Part shown: one piece after another, positions 4,141-5,270 of the stretch | Position numbering within the stretch: position 1 is the first letter of the stretch | How the letters are laid out: each line of letters begins with the position of its first letter | Origin: a bacterium | Lineage (GTDB): Bacteria > Bacillota > Clostridia > Christensenellales > UBA1242 | Direction of reading: 5' to 3' | DNA length: 5,270 nucleotides | Assembly (NCBI GenBank): GCA_024692805.1 | Contig: JAILMD010000028.1 | Location: forward strand, 1-5,270 | Made by a program: the position numbers and the translations under genes | The notes under the pieces: model-generated | Seen by the model: the letters and a program-made list of their open reading frames with translations, nothing else | Told to the model about the DNA's origin: nothing | Database searches by the model: none

Positions 4141-5270
4141 TAGTCAATCCCAAGATATTCATTATAAGTTGTTTCTTTATCGTAAACCTTAGTTTTATCA
4201 ATAACAATAATTCTATTAGCTACCGTTTGCAATAATTCGTGGTCGTGAGTGTTAAAAAGCATTGGGCTTTTATAGTTTATCATTCCCTTGTTGAGAGCAG
4301 TTATGCTTTCAAGGTCAAGGTGGTTAGTTGGCTCATCTAAAATTAAAACGTTACCCGCTTTAAGCATTGCCCTAGCAAGCATGCACCTAACTTTTTCACC
4401 ACCGCTTAAAACTTTGGCTTTCTTATTTCCTTCTTCACCTGTAAAGAGCATTCTTCCTAGCCAACCCCTAAGGTAAGTTTGGTCTTTTTCTTTACTAAAT
4501 TGAGCAAGCCAATCAACAAGGCTAAGATCACAATTTTCAAAGTAACTATCGTTATTTTCAGGAAGATAACTAACAGTAGTAGTGTTTCCCCATCTAAACT
4601 CACCACTGTCGGCTTTTTCTTCACCAACTAAAACTTTATAAAGCATTGTTACAACATTTGCCTTATCGCAAAGGAAAGCGATTTTATCTTCTTTGTTAAC
4701 AACAAATGAAAGGTTTTCAAAATAGCCTTTTTTTGTTAATTTTTCAACTCTTAAAACCTCATTACCAACTTCACGTTCAGGCCTAAAATCAATATAAGGA
4801 TATTTTCTGCTTGAAGGCTTAATATCAATAAATGTTAGTTTTTCAAGTTCTTTTTTGCGGCTTGTTGCCTGTTTTGATTTACTAGCATTAGCGCTAAACC
4901 TAGCAATAAACTCTTGAAGCTCTTTTGCCCTTTGCTCACTCTTTTTGTTTTGTTCTTTCGCTTGACGCGCAAGAAGTTGGCTTGTTTCATACCAAAAGTC
5001 ATAGTTTCCTACATACATTTGAATTTTGCCAAAGTCAATATCGCAAATATGCGTGCAAATTTTATTAAGAAAATATCTGTTATGTGAAACAACAATAACA
5101 GTATTAGGAAAATCAAGTAAATAGTTTTCAAGCCAGTTAGCAGTTTGAGCGTCAAGGTTGTTGGTTGGCTCGTCGAGAATTAAGATATCTGGGTTCATAA
5201 ATAGCGCCTTAGCAAGCAAAACCTTAACCTTAACTTTTGGCTCAACGTCACGCATTAAAGTATAGTAAAC
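4140..5270 (-). CDS. ybiT: ABC-F family ATPase, YkpA/YbiT type, N-terminus cut by window edge
   Basis: Soluble protein with two ABC ATPase domains and no membrane part; ABC-F proteins such as EttA bind the ribosomal E site and modulate translation. The frame stays open to position 5270. The Met at 5255 is internal (VYYTL precedes it in frame), so 376 of about 530-540 residues are visible and the first Walker A is outside. Numbered from that Met: degenerate first signature DVEPKVKVKVLLAKAL (3-18), Walker B DILILDEP (23-30), switch SHNR (57-60), and the lysine/glutamine-rich interdomain linker that contacts P-site tRNA (about 92-150, containing RFSANASKSKQATSR). Domain 2 has a degenerate Walker A (194-206, no GK[ST]), an intact LSGGE (283-287), LILDEPTNHLD (304-314) and H337. 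The linker and the altered first signature are typical of YbiT rather than of antibiotic-resistance ABC-F proteins. It is the first visible gene of a two-gene operon with the nucleotidase. Confidence 0.93.
   Translation of the reverse strand, partial: VYYTLMRDVEPKVKVKVLLAKALFMNPDILILDEPTNNLDAQTANWLENYLLDFPNTVIVVSHNRYFLNKICTHICDIDFGKIQMYVGNYDFWYETSQLLARQAKEQNKKSEQRAKELQEFIARFSANASKSKQATSRKKELEKLTFIDIKPSSRKYPYIDFRPEREVGNEVLRVEKLTKKGYFENLSFVVNKEDKIAFLCDKANVVTMLYKVLVGEEKADSGEFRWGNTTTVSYLPENNDSYFENCDLSLVDWLAQFSKEKDQTYLRGWLGRMLFTGEEGNKKAKVLSGGEKVRCMLARAMLKAGNVLILDEPTNHLDLESITALNKGMINYKSPMLFNTHDHELLQTVANRIIVIDKTKVYDKETTYNEYLGID

Noticed and set aside
4288..4476. Plus-strand frame of 62 codons
   Set aside because: It is antisense to the conserved Walker B and signature region of the ABC-F gene.

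Overview
The window is AT-rich bacterial DNA in which every gene lies on the minus strand: three recognisable protein genes (two cut by the window edges), one protein I do not recognise, and six tRNA genes. Tryptophan is encoded by TGG, and TGA is not used as a sense codon in any frame I read, so the code is the standard one. Encoded CCA ends on the tRNAs, strong AGGAG-type ribosome binding sites, consensus TTGACA/TATAAT promoters, a phosphoketolase, a YkpA/YbiT-type ABC-F protein and a tRNA order resembling Bacilli operons together suggest a fermentative member of Bacillota, perhaps a mollicute-like Bacilli lineage. That placement is inference.

Read in the direction of transcription (right to left), the layout is as follows. 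At 5270-4140 is the C-terminal part of an ABC-F ATPase. It is followed at once by a HAD-type 5'-nucleotidase (4128-3517) whose ribosome binding site overlaps the ABC-F stop codon. A tRNA promoter (3488-3460) then drives Pro(TGG), a CAT-anticodon tRNA (probably the lysidine-modified Ile2), Asp(GTC) and Phe(GAA). Next comes a 217-bp spacer (3087-2871) without a protein gene. It holds a 111-bp imperfect inverted repeat that folds into one long rod. tRNA-Thr(TGT) and tRNA-Tyr(GTA) follow, each with a terminator-like hairpin directly behind it. After them come a 211-residue orphan protein (2612-1977), its terminator, and a consensus promoter for a phosphoketolase gene (1884 to beyond position 1).

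The phosphoketolase makes acetyl phosphate from sugar phosphates, which points to sugar fermentation. The ABC-F protein and the tRNAs serve translation, and the nucleotidase probably serves nucleotide turnover. The most unusual item is the rod-forming repeat at 2920-3030, which sits inside an otherwise familiar Asp-Phe-Thr-Tyr tRNA order and matches no RNA family that I recognise.
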